Origin: Varibaculum cambriense
Lineage (GTDB): Bacteria > Actinomycetota > Actinomycetes > Actinomycetales > Actinomycetaceae
Assembly (NCBI RefSeq): GCF_022133705.1
Contig: NZ_JAKNHJ010000001.1
Location: 170,857-234,856 of the forward strand
DNA length: 64,000 nucleotides
Direction of reading: 5' to 3'
Of the stretch, positions 55,677 through 63,919 are shown one piece after another. The notes under the pieces were generated by a model. It had not been told where the DNA came from, searched no databases, and worked only from the letters and a program-made list of their open reading frames with translations. Numbering within the stretch: position 1 is the stretch's first letter; every line of letters starts with the position of its first letter. The position numbers and the translations under genes are program-made.

Positions 55677-55705
55677 ATGCTACAGGGCATAGTAGAGTGA
55701 TGCAA
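55677..55705 (-). promoter_or_regulatory. Promoter of the GntR-family regulator gene
   Basis: On the minus strand TTGCAT (55705-55700) and TAGCAT (55682-55677) are separated by 17 bases. It is closely similar in sequence and layout to the nanA promoter. Confidence 0.55.
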
Positions 55706-55791
55706 TACTCTTTTAATTTGTAAGATTAATAAGCCAAAAACTAGCTTTCTTTGCAGGTCTATAGCAAATAGGTAACCTTTTTGTTAAATGC

Positions 55792-55821
55792 TTGACAGAA
55801 CTTATTCTTTGTTACTACGCT
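55792..55821 (+). promoter_or_regulatory. Promoter of the ABC importer operon
   Basis: A consensus TTGACA (55792-55797) is followed after 18 bases by TACGCT (55816-55821), giving a predicted leader of about 60 bases. The leader contains an imperfect hairpin (CATTTGTATG at 55824-55833 with CATAC...CAAATG at 55852-55864). Confidence 0.6.
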
Positions 55822-55890
55822 GGCATTTGTATGAAGTTGACATTCGTCTCCCATACGGCAAATGGAAATTCTCAAAGGAGAGGACTCAAA

Positions 55891-57486
55891 ATGCGTTCTA
55901 TTAAGCGTTGGGCAAAGGTATCGGCTGTACTTGCCGCTGCTGCACTTGCTCTTTCGGCTTGTGGAGGAGGATCCGCTGATACGAAAGCAGGAGGATCTAC
56001 CGGAACCAAAGCAACTGGCGAACTAAAAGTTTTTGCCGCTTATGACACCACTAACTGGAATCCCTCGAACACGTCTTCAGCTCTGGCGGTGGGCGCTAAC
56101 CTACAGGTAGTTGAAGGGTTGTACGAGTTTGATTTCTCAAAGTTCAAGGCTCACAAGGCACTGGCTGCTGAAGATGAACCTACCAAGGTAAATGACACCA
56201 CCTATGAAGTTAAACTGCGTGATGGAGCCAAGTTTTCTAGTGGAGATGCAGTTAGCTCTAAAGATGTAGTCAGTTCCTATAAACGAATCGTTGATGGGGA
56301 CAAGGACTCAACTGGTGCAGTACAACCCAGTTCCTATGCTGCATTCCTGACTGCTATTTCCGGTATCGAAGCTAAAGATGACAGCACAGTTACCATCAAA
56401 CTGACCCACGCTATTGACAACTTGAAAGAGCGCTTAGCGTTAATTAAAGTCGTTCCCAGCAAAGCCACCTTTGATGAATTGACCAAGATGCCAGTGGGAT
56501 CTGGACCTTACAAATACGACACTATTACTGACACCACTCAGGATTTGTCGGTAAATGAGCACTACAACGGGCCTAACCCGGCAACCGTAGGCAAAATTCA
56601 CTACGACAATTCCCGGGACGCAACCGCTCGTTTAACGGCCGCGGTAGCCGGACAAACTGACGTAGTTGAAGCGCTAGATCCAGCCGGTATTGAAAAGGTT
56701 AAGGCTGCAGGATGGGAAGTTAAAGATGCTACCGCCTACGGTATCGCGATGATGACCTTTAACACCACCAAAGCTCCTTTCAAAGACAAGCGGGTTCGTC
56801 AGGCACTACTGACCGCTATTGATACCCAAACTATGATTAAGACTGCTCTTAATGGCGCGGGTAAAGAGCCTACTTCTTTCCTGCCTGATTACAACGATCA
56901 ATACAAGAAAGCTGCTACCCAGTTCTCCTTTGATGTAGACAAGGCAAAGAAGCTACTGGCGGATGCAGGAGTGGCTGCCGGTACCGAAATTAGCGTGCTC
57001 ACCACTACCGATACTTGGATTGCTGCTATGGGGCCGCAAATCAAGCAGAATTTTGAGGCTCTAGGTCTAAAAGTTAATCTCAACAATGTTGCTTCCGCGG
57101 ATTTATGGAACAACAACGTTGCCCAAGGCAATTTTGATGTAGTGGTTGCCCCCGGTGATGCCTCCGTTTACGGCGCCGATCCGGGAGTGCTGATTAAGGG
57201 CTGGTTCTACTCCGAACTGTGGATGAAAGACCGTTTCCGTCTAACCGAATCTGACCCTGCGGGAGCTAAAGCTCTGGTTGATTTAATGGATAAAGCCGAT
57301 AAAGCTACCGGAGATGAGGCTAAAGCCAAATGGGGTGAAGTGCAAGATATGATTGCTGATCAGGCAGCCCTCTATCCGCTAGCCTTCCACACTCTCTACA
57401 CCGCCTACAATCCCGCTAAAGTATCTGACCTCACTCCGATTGGCGTGACCGGTCTGCAACTAATCGGCACCAAGGTAAGCAAGTAG
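55891..57486 (+). CDS. Solute-binding lipoprotein of a peptide-family ABC importer (candidate sialic acid receptor)
   Basis: The ATG at 55891 has AAAGGAGAGG upstream and yields a typical lipoprotein signal: MRSIKRWAKVSAVLAAAALALSAC with lipobox LSAC, Cys about residue 24. An upstream in-frame extension from 55792 would include the promoter and is rejected. The 531-aa product is a family 5 solute-binding protein (DppA/OppA-like), with the repeated-type blocks YEVKLRDGAKFSSGDAVSSKDVVSSYKR and VRQALLTAIDTQTM. By analogy with the corynebacterial SiaE receptor, which is of the same family, and by its nan context, sialic acid is a reasonable ligand; peptides or released disaccharides are alternatives. 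Confidence 0.85.
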   Translation: MRSIKRWAKVSAVLAAAALALSACGGGSADTKAGGSTGTKATGELKVFAAYDTTNWNPSNTSSALAVGANLQVVEGLYEFDFSKFKAHKALAAEDEPTKVNDTTYEVKLRDGAKFSSGDAVSSKDVVSSYKRIVDGDKDSTGAVQPSSYAAFLTAISGIEAKDDSTVTIKLTHAIDNLKERLALIKVVPSKATFDELTKMPVGSGPYKYDTITDTTQDLSVNEHYNGPNPATVGKIHYDNSRDATARLTAAVAGQTDVVEALDPAGIEKVKAAGWEVKDATAYGIAMMTFNTTKAPFKDKRVRQALLTAIDTQTMIKTALNGAGKEPTSFLPDYNDQYKKAATQFSFDVDKAKKLLADAGVAAGTEISVLTTTDTWIAAMGPQIKQNFEALGLKVNLNNVASADLWNNNVAQGNFDVVVAPGDASVYGADPGVLIKGWFYSELWMKDRFRLTESDPAGAKALVDLMDKADKATGDEAKAKWGEVQDMIADQAALYPLAFHTLYTAYNPAKVSDLTPIGVTGLQLIGTKVSK

Positions 57487-57524
57487 TTATCAAATGATTA
57501 CTTGCTGCTAAGTGAGGCTCCAAC

Positions 57525-57566
57525 TAATGGGCGGGGCGGAAGCTCCAGTTTCCGCCCCGCCCATTA
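57525..57566 (+). terminator. 17-bp perfect hairpin between receptor and permease genes
   Basis: The arms at 57525-57541 and 57550-57566 are perfectly complementary around an 8-base loop (GC-rich core GGGCGGGGCGG). No T-run follows. Such structures often protect the receptor mRNA and reduce read-through, giving more binding protein than permease. Confidence 0.65.
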
Positions 57567-57606
57567 ACTTTAGAGGAAGCTAATACTTGGCTAAAAGGAG
57601 AGATTA

Positions 57607-58599
57607 GTGAACAACTTATTGAGACTCATAGGCAGGCGACTTATCGCTTTGCCAATCATGGCAATCGGGGTCACCATGTTGGTGTTTTTCGTAATGGAGC
57701 TATCGCCTATTGACCCCGCCTGGACAGCGCTCGGCGATAACGCGGCCGATCCTGCGCAAGTAAAAGCCTTTAATATCGCCCATGGATATGTAACCGATGA
57801 TGGTAGCGAGACTGGGAAACCGATTCCCGCAGTGGTTCGGTACTTCAATTATCTAGTTGGTTTATGTCAAGGTGACTTCGGTATTTATGGGGTAGGGACT
57901 GGTCATAAAGTAGTAGATTTAATTGCCCCTGCCCTTCCAGTAACCCTGCAGCTCACTTTCTTTGGGCTATTCATTGCGGTACTTATTTCTTTCCCCTTAG
58001 GGGTAATCGCGGCGCTTTATCGTGACCGCTGGCCAGATCAGGTTTTTCGTGTCCTATCAGTGGTATTTATCGGTACCCCCAGCTTCTGGTTAGCTGCCTT
58101 GTTAGTGCTACTAGGTCTTGCCCTCGGTCATGGTGAACTGGTCGCCGGAGGGTTACCAGGAATCACTGAAGACTTTGGCGGCTGGGTAACCCGAATGATA
58201 CTTCCCGCCCTAGCCCTGGCGACTCCGGTTATTGGGCAAATGACTAGGGTGGTTCGTACTTCAGTAGTAGAAGAACTTGACCGCGATTACGTTCGCACCG
58301 CTTTGGGGGCGGGCATTCCTCGCCCGGTAGTAATCGCCCGTAACGTGCTACGTAACGCGCTGATTACTCCAGTAACCGTCCTCGGTTTACGAGTCGGTTA
58401 CCTTATGGGAGGGGCAGTTGTTATCGAAATTATTTTCGGTCTGCAAGGAATGGGTAAAGTCCTGGTGCAAGGAGTGCAACAAAGCCAAGTAGAAGTTGTT
58501 CAAGCTGCTGCTTTGGTGGTTGCCTTAGCTTTCATTGTGGTTAATATCGTCGTCGATATGCTCTACCTGTTAATAAACCCCCGAATTAGGTCTGTGTGA
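57607..58599 (+). CDS. ABC importer permease (DppB family)
   Basis: The 330-aa inner-membrane permease has an N-terminal helix (RLIALPIMAIGVTMLVFFVM), the signature SPIDPAW, about six transmembrane segments, and the ABC-coupling EAA-type loop around DYVRTALGAGIPRPVVIARNVLRNALIT. Its family is DppB/OppB. The GTG start has AAAAGGAGAG upstream. The stop overlaps the next gene by four bases. Confidence 0.9.
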   Translation: MNNLLRLIGRRLIALPIMAIGVTMLVFFVMELSPIDPAWTALGDNAADPAQVKAFNIAHGYVTDDGSETGKPIPAVVRYFNYLVGLCQGDFGIYGVGTGHKVVDLIAPALPVTLQLTFFGLFIAVLISFPLGVIAALYRDRWPDQVFRVLSVVFIGTPSFWLAALLVLLGLALGHGELVAGGLPGITEDFGGWVTRMILPALALATPVIGQMTRVVRTSVVEELDRDYVRTALGAGIPRPVVIARNVLRNALITPVTVLGLRVGYLMGGAVVIEIIFGLQGMGKVLVQGVQQSQVEVVQAAALVVALAFIVVNIVVDMLYLLINPRIRSV

Positions 58600-60671
58600 T
58601 AATCATGATGAGTCAAACCAAGAAAATTGTTTCCGCAGTTGAAAGCGGTAAAAAAGTACGCTTTAATCGTTGGAAAAATATGAGTATCGGTGCGCGCATT
58701 TCCGTGTGTGTGCTGATTAGCGTGGTACTAATTTCCTTTTTTGCCAAATTTATTACCCCATACTCTCCTGATAGGGTATTCACCGATGCCATCTTGGCTC
58801 ATCCCAGCGGATCGCACCTATTTGGAACCGATTATGCCGGTCGTGATGTGTTATCGCGTTTGCTGATGGGCGGGCGTTTCTCGATAGTCATCGGATTGTG
58901 TTCCGCATTTATTGCCCTGTTCTTTGGGGCAATTATCGGCTCGATTGCGGCAGTGGTACGTCGCAGCCTTTCAGAAGTGATTATGAGAATAATGGACATC
59001 ATTATGGCGGTTCCTGGCATTGCTATGGCAGCAGTAATGGTGTTGGTATTCTCCGGTATCTTCAAAGATGGTAATCGAGTCGGGCTAGTTGCCGTGATTA
59101 TCGTGGCTATCTCATTCGTATATACCCCGCAGTTGGCGCGGATTGTACGGGCAAATGTGATGGCAGCCTACGGTGAAGACTACGTTAGGGCAGTTATTGT
59201 TTCGGGTGCGCGTGCCCCCTGGATTCTGGTAAAACACGTAATCCGTAACACGGCTGCTCCAGTACTGGTGTTTGCCACCGTCCTGGTAGCAGATGCGATT
59301 ATTCTGGAAGCCTCCCTTACCTTTATTGGCTCCGGTCTCCAATCAACAATGGTTCCTACCTGGGGTAACGTACTTTCTGATGCGTCTGCCAACGGGTCTA
59401 TTATTTATGGAGCCTGGTGGACCGCCCTATTCCCCGGTCTGCTAATCATGATCACGGTACTGTGTCTAAACATCTTGTCCGAGGGGATCACCGATGCCAT
59501 GGTGGCTGCGCCGGCTTCTGCTCCCGCAAAGGTTGAACAAAATACCGCCGATCGGGAAGCCGATGCTCTGCTATTGGATCCTCGCCGCGCCTATGTGACT
59601 CAAAAAGACTCCTTACAGGAACGTCTAGACTCCCTCAAACTGGTGGAAAGCCAACGCGATGATCGCTTTGATGATTCACCGTTTGCCGGTCAAAACCCAT
59701 TACTGGAAGTAAAGAACCTATCCATCAAATTCCCGCGTCACGGTGATGTAAACGTAGTGGATCGGGTAAGCTTCACAGTTCGCCCCGGAGAAACCATGGG
59801 GCTGGTTGGGGAATCAGGCTGCGGTAAATCAATCACTGCGCTAACCATTATGGGCTTGATCGATCCGCGTGCCCAGATTGAAGGAGAAATTCTCTACCAA
59901 GGTCAAGACCTCTTGAAAATGTCTCCTAAGCAAAGGCAAGGGCTATTAGGAAACGAAATGGCAATGATTTACCAGGACGCGCTCAGCTCCCTGAATCCTG
60001 CCATGTTGATTAAGGCTCAGATGAAGCAACTAACCTCCAGAGGAGGAACTCGCAGCGCCGAGGAACTTCTAGAACTGGTGGGCTTAGATCCCAAACGAAC
60101 CTTGGAATCCTACCCGCATGAGCTTTCCGGTGGGCAGCGGCAGCGCGTCCTCATCGCCATGGCTCTCACCCGCGATCCGAAACTGGTGATTGCCGATGAG
60201 CCGACTACCGCTCTGGATGTTACCGTCCAAAAGCAAGTTATCGCTCTGCTAAACGAGTTACGGGAAAAACTCGGATTCGCCATGGTGTTCGTTAGCCACG
60301 ACCTTGCCCTAGTTGCCGAAGTGGCTCACAAGATTACCGTAATGTACGCCGGACAAGTAGTAGAACAGTCGCCGACCAGCGAGCTACTGGAACACCCTGT
60401 TCACGAGTACACTCGCGGTTTGTTAGGGGCGGTACTGTCAATCGAATCTGGTTCCGGACGTTTGCATCAGGTTCCCGGCACAGTACCTAGTCCTAAAGAT
60501 TTCCCAGTTGGTGACCGTTTCGCTCCGCGTTCGTCCCATCCAGATTATGGAGCCGATATTCCACTCGAGCTAGAACTGGTGGGTCCAGAACACGTGTATG
60601 CGGCACTACCTGATAAAGAGGGCGTGTATAAGCGTGCTCCCCGATATAGCGCCAGCGGAAAGGAGGAATAA
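58596..60671 (+). CDS. ABC importer permease-ATPase fusion (DppC-DppD)
   Basis: The 691-aa protein joins a DppC-type permease (about residues 1-310; RDVLSRLLMGGRFS, EDYVRAVIVSGARAPWILVKHVIRN) to a complete DppD-type ATPase (about 365-690). The ATPase has Walker A GESGCGKS, signature LSGGQRQR, Walker B LVIADEPTTALD and the C-terminal oligopeptide-transport extension. Such permease-ATPase fusions occur in other actinobacterial peptide-family importers. The GTG at 58596 overlaps the previous stop as GTGA; ATG codons at 58605 and 58608 are alternatives. Confidence 0.9.
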   Translation: MIIMMSQTKKIVSAVESGKKVRFNRWKNMSIGARISVCVLISVVLISFFAKFITPYSPDRVFTDAILAHPSGSHLFGTDYAGRDVLSRLLMGGRFSIVIGLCSAFIALFFGAIIGSIAAVVRRSLSEVIMRIMDIIMAVPGIAMAAVMVLVFSGIFKDGNRVGLVAVIIVAISFVYTPQLARIVRANVMAAYGEDYVRAVIVSGARAPWILVKHVIRNTAAPVLVFATVLVADAIILEASLTFIGSGLQSTMVPTWGNVLSDASANGSIIYGAWWTALFPGLLIMITVLCLNILSEGITDAMVAAPASAPAKVEQNTADREADALLLDPRRAYVTQKDSLQERLDSLKLVESQRDDRFDDSPFAGQNPLLEVKNLSIKFPRHGDVNVVDRVSFTVRPGETMGLVGESGCGKSITALTIMGLIDPRAQIEGEILYQGQDLLKMSPKQRQGLLGNEMAMIYQDALSSLNPAMLIKAQMKQLTSRGGTRSAEELLELVGLDPKRTLESYPHELSGGQRQRVLIAMALTRDPKLVIADEPTTALDVTVQKQVIALLNELREKLGFAMVFVSHDLALVAEVAHKITVMYAGQVVEQSPTSELLEHPVHEYTRGLLGAVLSIESGSGRLHQVPGTVPSPKDFPVGDRFAPRSSHPDYGADIPLELELVGPEHVYAALPDKEGVYKRAPRYSASGKEE

Positions 60672-60673
60672 TC

Positions 60674-61534
60674 ATGGTAGACGATAAAATGGTTTTGCCT
60701 AACAGCGAACCGGTAGACCCGGATGTTCCCATTATTGAACTGCGTAAGGTTGAAGTGATTTTCAAAGCGCGTACCGGTTCAATCTTCAAACCAAACCATG
60801 TGCATGCAGTACGAGGCGTGGATATGAAGATTATGCCGGGAAAAGTGTTGGGAATTGTGGGGGAATCGGGTTGCGGTAAATCTACCACCGCCAACGTGAT
60901 GTGCGGTCTGCAAGTAGCCAGTAAAGGCCAAGTGCTATTTATGGGCAAGGACGTGACCAAACGTTCCGCTAAGGATCGCCGGCTTATCGGACAGGTAGTA
61001 TCGGTAGTTTTCCAAGACCCAGCGACTGCCTTAAATCCGCGCATGACAGTGCAAGACCAACTGGCAGATCCCTTACGGGTTCATAACATCGGTAATGAGT
61101 CTTCGCGTGAAAAAAGGGTAAGAGAGCTGCTAGGGCTGGTAGGGCTACCATTATCTGCTCTCGGGGCGCTGCCTGGTCAGCTTTCCGGTGGGCAGAGGCA
61201 GCGGGTGGCGATTGCTCGTGCCCTATCCCTTAATCCGAAAGCGATTATTGCTGATGAACCTACCTCTGCTTTGGATGTGTCGGTGCGTGCTCAGATTTTG
61301 AACCTACTATCTGATTTACGTGAGGAACTCGGTTTGGCGATGGTGTTTATTTCGCATGATATTCAAACGGTGCGTTACATCTCTGACTATATTGCGGTGA
61401 TGAACGAAGGAAAGGTCGTGGAGCAAGGAACTGCGGAGCAAATCCTGAATTCGCCCAAGGATCCCTACACCGAGAAACTGCTGGGAGCTGCTCCCTCGCT
61501 ATTGCATCCTGCTTGTTTAAACGAATATGCCTAG
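60674..61534 (+). CDS. ABC importer ATPase (DppF family)
   Basis: The 286-aa ATPase completes the importer. It has Walker A GESGCGKSTTA, the Q-loop region VFQDPATALNPRMTVQDQL, signature LSGGQRQRVAIARAL, Walker B AIIADEPTSALDVS and the switch His in FISHDIQTVRYIS. GGAGGAATAATC precedes the ATG, and the gap from the fusion gene is two bases. A strong terminator follows, so the operon is receptor-permease-fusion-ATPase. Confidence 0.92.
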   Translation: MVDDKMVLPNSEPVDPDVPIIELRKVEVIFKARTGSIFKPNHVHAVRGVDMKIMPGKVLGIVGESGCGKSTTANVMCGLQVASKGQVLFMGKDVTKRSAKDRRLIGQVVSVVFQDPATALNPRMTVQDQLADPLRVHNIGNESSREKRVRELLGLVGLPLSALGALPGQLSGGQRQRVAIARALSLNPKAIIADEPTSALDVSVRAQILNLLSDLREELGLAMVFISHDIQTVRYISDYIAVMNEGKVVEQGTAEQILNSPKDPYTEKLLGAAPSLLHPACLNEYA

Positions 61535-61587
61535 CAATCGGTAAATAAGCATTGCGGAAGCGTTTATTAGCGAGTTAATTAATAATC

Positions 61588-61640
61588 AACTGGGGGGTCG
61601 GGTATTAAAGATACCCGACCCCCCCAGTTATTTCTTTGCC
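61588..61640 (+). terminator. Terminator of the ABC importer operon
   Basis: AACTGGGGGG and TCGGGTAT pair with ATACCCGA and CCCCCCCAGTT (one bulged C) around a 5-base loop, followed by ATTTCTTT. It closes the importer operon. Confidence 0.75.
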
Positions 61641-61680
61641 CTCCCTGTTTTAATCGAAGCTGATTGGGGCGCAAATAAGG

Positions 61681-61914
61681 TTGAAGTGTCCTAGGTTTTG
61701 TTCCTACTGGTTTTTGAGAGGATTGGAACATGTCTAAGAGGTATTCTCAGGATTTTAAAGATCGTTTCGGGGTGGAGCCGATTTGCCGCACACTGAGCAC
61801 CTGCACGAGGCACTCGGATACAGAACCCCAGAAACATAATCACCAGCTATAATCAAACCCGGGTCAATGAACAGACCTCGTATAATAAGCAGAACAAAAC
61901 CTGGGACGCTTCAA
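61681..61914. mobile_element. Internally deleted IS3-family element with preserved terminal inverted repeats
   Basis: The 23-base ends (61681-61703 and 61892-61914) are inverted repeats with only two mismatches. Their core TGTCCTAGGTTTTGTTC begins with TG as IS3-family ends do; the far end reads CG instead of CA. Between them are fragments of an IS3 transposase. No flanking target duplication is evident, so the insertion is old or has been rearranged. Non-autonomous mobility with a transposase supplied elsewhere is conceivable. Confidence 0.75.
61730..61852 (+). pseudogene. IS3-family transposase relic
   Basis: An open frame of 40 codons starts MSKRYSQDFKDR, the typical start of an IS3 OrfA. 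It jumps directly to FGVEPICRTL, typical of the start of OrfB. In another frame (61800-61838) the end of OrfB is still readable as LHEALGYRTPET. At least two internal deletions have therefore removed nearly all of the roughly 1.2 kb transposase. No functional product is expected. Confidence 0.75.
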
Positions 61915-61952
61915 ATACGCCAGCTAACGCGCGAAAAGTTAAGGTAAATACT

Positions 61953-62765
61953 ATGGAAAAGACAATTCCAGAAGGTCAGATGCTGGCCTACACCATGGCG
62001 GGAGCTGCAGATAGGTCACTAATTATCGCTACCCACGGGGTTACCGATAATGCGTCCTCGTTAGCTAGCTTGCAAAAATACTGGTCAAACGATTACCGCG
62101 TCGTCTGTATAGACGCGCGCGGGCACGGGCTGTCACCACGTTTTAGCCGCGAAGCCCTGCTCGATCCGCTAGCCACCGAAGTAGCCGATATGATATGCAC
62201 GATTGAGTACCTTAACGCTGGCGAGCCCGCTATATTAATCGGGCACTCAATGGGGGCAGCGGTAATGAGTGCGGTAGCGTGCTGGCGACCAGATTTAGTT
62301 AAGGCCTTGATTTTGGAAGAACCTGCCTGGCTAACACCACAACAAGCTATCCAATACAAAGACGGCGCAGCACAGCTGGCGAAACGAATTAAATGGATGC
62401 GAGCCGAACCGGCAGCGGCGTTATCGGAAAACCGCAGCGACTATTCCAACTGGTCGCTAACAGAGTCTTGCGGATGGTTACAGGGTAAACTGCAAGTCGA
62501 TTTAGATTTTGTTGCCGTCGGCGAAGTTAGCCCGAGGCAGCCTTGGGAACAGATTGCCCGCTCACTCAAGATGTCGACCTTGCTGCTTACCTCCGATGGC
62601 GAGGACGTGTTGATAGGGCCGCAGCGGCTAAAAGAAATCGAAAACCTGGGCAACAATAATTTAAAGACGGTGATTCTTCCGGGAACCCGTCACTGCGTAC
62701 GCCGGGAAAAAGAAGCCGAGTTCTATGCGCTTTGTGACGATTTCTTAGCCGGTATAGATCATTAG
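61953..62765 (+). CDS. Cytoplasmic alpha/beta hydrolase (paralogue of the 53970 gene)
   Basis: The 270-aa protein carries THGVTDNA, DARGHGLSPRF, the nucleophile elbow GHSMGAAV (Ser about residue 95) and the catalytic His in PGTRHCVRR. It closely parallels the product of 53970-54776 and has no export signal. It begins 39 bases after the IS3 relic and is followed 22 bases later by a third, unrelated-subfamily hydrolase, so the two probably form an operon. The substrate is unknown; an esterase acting on acylated sugars is one possibility. Confidence 0.8.
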   Translation: MEKTIPEGQMLAYTMAGAADRSLIIATHGVTDNASSLASLQKYWSNDYRVVCIDARGHGLSPRFSREALLDPLATEVADMICTIEYLNAGEPAILIGHSMGAAVMSAVACWRPDLVKALILEEPAWLTPQQAIQYKDGAAQLAKRIKWMRAEPAAALSENRSDYSNWSLTESCGWLQGKLQVDLDFVAVGEVSPRQPWEQIARSLKMSTLLLTSDGEDVLIGPQRLKEIENLGNNNLKTVILPGTRHCVRREKEAEFYALCDDFLAGIDH

Positions 62766-62787
62766 AGTTTCAACGGAGAAGAGAATA

Positions 62788-63693
62788 ATGGATAGCAAAA
62801 TACTTTTAGATTCCGAGATAGCCGCGGTTCTTGACACAGTTCCACCCCAAATGGCGTGGGATCCGCCGGCAATGCGGGCAGTGGGCGAGAAGATGCTCAG
62901 TGGCGAGATTGCGTTACCTGCCGGTATTACCCGGGAAATAGTGCAGGTGGAAAGTAAAGACGGTTACCAGGTTGAACTGCGAGTATTCCGCCCAAAAAAC
63001 CGCGAACCCCAGGGAATAATTTACAGTATTCACGGTGGGGGAATGATTGCGGGGCAAGCTCGCTATGATGATGGCTGGAACGGACAGCTGGCGGCAGAAA
63101 CTGGTCAGTGCGTTGTTAGCCCCAACTATCGCCTCGCCCCCGAGAATCCCTACCCCTTGCCTTTGCAGGACTGCGTGGCGGGCTGGCAATGGGTGAAAGC
63201 AGAGTTTCCCGCGCTCCCGAGCGTAATTTATGGGGATAGCGCCGGAGGCAATCTGGCGGCAGCCGTAACCTTATTCAGTCGAGACCAAGGGATAGCACTT
63301 GCTGACCGAGTGTTTCTAATTGAACCAGTTTTAGATGATCGGCTGGAAACAGTCTCTATGCAAAGCGGACAAGACACTCCGGTATGGGATTTGCCTAACG
63401 CTAAAGCCAGTTGGAAAGCCTATCTAGGCGGGGGGAAAGCTGATATTTATGCGGCTCCCGGCAGAGCCAGTGACTTATCGGGGTGGCCGGAAACTTTCTT
63501 GGTAGCCAACCAATGCGATCCCTTGCGAGATGAAGATATTAGATTTGCGCAGACCTTAACGGAAAGTAACGTTCCGGTTCATCTAACGCTGCTTCCTGGC
63601 ACCTGTCATGGCGTATTAGGTCTGCAAGGCCCGGCTGTTGCCGACCAGGCACGCGAACTGGTGATTAACGCGCTAAAATCAGCGGGGATTTAG
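62788..63693 (+). CDS. Alpha/beta hydrolase fold-3 esterase (HSL family)
   Basis: The 301-aa protein belongs to the hormone-sensitive-lipase-like esterases. It has the oxyanion motif SIHGGGMIAG, the nucleophile elbow YGDSAGGNLAAA (Ser about residue 151), the acid in NQCDPLRDED and the His in CHGVLGL. These enzymes hydrolyse short acyl esters. No signal peptide is present. CGGAGAAGAG provides the ribosome-binding site. It pairs with the preceding hydrolase gene. The natural substrate cannot be told from the sequence. Confidence 0.85.
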   Translation: MDSKILLDSEIAAVLDTVPPQMAWDPPAMRAVGEKMLSGEIALPAGITREIVQVESKDGYQVELRVFRPKNREPQGIIYSIHGGGMIAGQARYDDGWNGQLAAETGQCVVSPNYRLAPENPYPLPLQDCVAGWQWVKAEFPALPSVIYGDSAGGNLAAAVTLFSRDQGIALADRVFLIEPVLDDRLETVSMQSGQDTPVWDLPNAKASWKAYLGGGKADIYAAPGRASDLSGWPETFLVANQCDPLRDEDIRFAQTLTESNVPVHLTLLPGTCHGVLGLQGPAVADQARELVINALKSAGI

Positions 63694-63831
63694 CCCTAAC
63701 GGCATTTGCTCTGATTCTAAAATCGCTCAAACCTAGCAGCCCTAAAAGTCAGCCACTCTTTCAACGCCATAATGGGAAAAGCGGTGGAAATCAGAACTAT
63801 TGTGGTGTCTCTTACTTTTGCCTAATCTGGT

Positions 63832-63860
63832 TTGACCCGTGGACGTAGGGGCGGTAACTT
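63832..63860 (+). promoter_or_regulatory. Candidate rRNA operon promoter
   Basis: TTGACC (63832-63837) and TAACTT (63855-63860) are separated by 17 bases, preceded by an AT-containing upstream segment. Its position ahead of the pre-16S-like leader suggests it drives an rRNA operon. Confidence 0.55.
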
Positions 63861-63885
63861 TGTATTCGTTGCTGAGCGACGAAGC

Positions 63886-63919
63886 CGGCGGGAAGCGAGT
63901 TTTCCGCCGATTATTTTTT
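63886..63919 (+). terminator. Terminator-like hairpin ahead of the rRNA leader
   Basis: CGGCGGGAA (63886-63894) pairs with TTTCCGCCG (63901-63909, one G-T pair) around GCGAGT, followed by ATTATTTTTT. It lies after the candidate rRNA promoter, so it could terminate the hydrolase operon or attenuate the rRNA transcript. Confidence 0.55.

Noticed and set aside
55792-55890. N-terminal extension of the solute-binding lipoprotein
   Set aside because: It would cover a consensus promoter and put 33 residues ahead of a typical lipoprotein signal with a strong ribosome-binding site at 55891.
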